Origin: Moraxellaceae bacterium
GTDB taxonomy: Bacteria; Pseudomonadota; Gammaproteobacteria; Pseudomonadales; Moraxellaceae
Direction of reading: 5' to 3'
Assembly: GCA_021156385.1 (NCBI GenBank)
Contig: JAJNDL010000107.1
Location: 1-5,989, forward strand
Length of the DNA stretch: 5,989 nucleotides
This document shows, one piece after another, positions 5,792 through 5,989 of the stretch; within the stretch, counting starts at the first letter, position 1, and each line of letters starts with the position of its first letter. The notes beneath the pieces were generated by a model that worked only from the letters and a program-made list of their open reading frames with translations, made no database searches and was not told the origin of the DNA. The translations under genes and the position numbers were made by a program.

Positions 5792-5989
5792 CTAGCTGCG
5801 TACCCGCCGTTTCTGCAGGCCATTTATACCTGTTGCATCCGGAGCCTGGCTCAATTGCCGCCATCCCGATGCATATGCTGCCGCACCAGCCACCAGCACG
5901 AACACAGCCGAAAGCTGTCGGGCCTGCTCCAGCATTTCACGTGTCCAACCCCTGCTGATATAGGAGTCCGGCAACAGCAGCCATGCCAT
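5792..5989 (-). CDS. C-terminal end of an unidentified gene, truncated by the right edge
   Basis: The minus-strand frame is open from the right edge to TAG at 5792-5794 and gives 65 residues. The window happens to end on an ATG, which may be an internal Met. Visible features are MAWLLLPDSYISRGW, an amphipathic stretch TREMLEQARQLS, one hydrophobic segment AVFVLVAGAAAYASGW long enough to span the membrane, and a basic tail (QKRRVRS). This resembles the last helix and cytoplasmic tail of an integral membrane protein such as a flippase or transporter, but I cannot assign a family. Support for a real gene is the bidirectional terminator 48 nt downstream of its stop, placed as expected for a convergent pair. 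Alternatively it is a chance open frame. Confidence 0.5.
   Translation of the reverse strand: MAWLLLPDSYISRGWTREMLEQARQLSAVFVLVAGAAAYASGWRQLSQAPDATGINGLQKRRVRS

Overview
The window is GC-rich bacterial DNA with short spacers, Shine-Dalgarno-like leaders and hairpin-plus-T-tract terminators. A 7TMR-DISM membrane histidine kinase, a YchJ-type double SEC-C protein, an LAAC-lipobox lipoprotein and a biosynthetic-type thiolase point to a Gram-negative proteobacterium. The overall flavour is beta- or gammaproteobacterial, possibly a Neisseriales relative, but no rRNA or marker gene fixes the genus.

Layout from left to right: (1) 1-2048, minus strand: a large membrane sensor histidine kinase whose C-terminus runs off the left edge; it appears to continue into a receiver-like domain. 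(2) About 2049-2277: the spacer between divergent genes. (3) 2278-3351, plus strand: a six-helix membrane protein with a degenerate GGDEF domain. The catalytic motif reads GGNEF, but the RxxD inhibitory site is kept. (4) 3352-3587: a 236-base spacer with a GNRA-loop hairpin. (5) 3588-3848: a tiny alanine/proline-rich lipoprotein built from 21-nt repeats, closed by a strong terminator. (6) 3935-4438: ychJ, a protein with an SEC-C zinc motif at each end. (7) 4543 to about 5699: an acetyl-CoA acetyltransferase (thiolase) with its own TATAAT box. Its 3' end carries an apparent 25-nt out-of-frame deletion that removes the second catalytic cysteine. (8) 5717-5744: a bidirectional terminator. (9) 5792-5989, minus strand: the C-terminal end of a converging, unidentified gene.

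The left third is a signalling pair: kinase and GGDEF protein are transcribed divergently, so they may share regulation. The remaining genes look like independent housekeeping or envelope units, each bounded by a terminator or its own promoter, rather than one operon. I see no mobile element, CRISPR array, tRNA, rRNA or clear multi-gene novel system. The most notable points are the broken thiolase end, the GGDEF protein that looks like a receptor rather than an enzyme, and the repeat-built lipoprotein.
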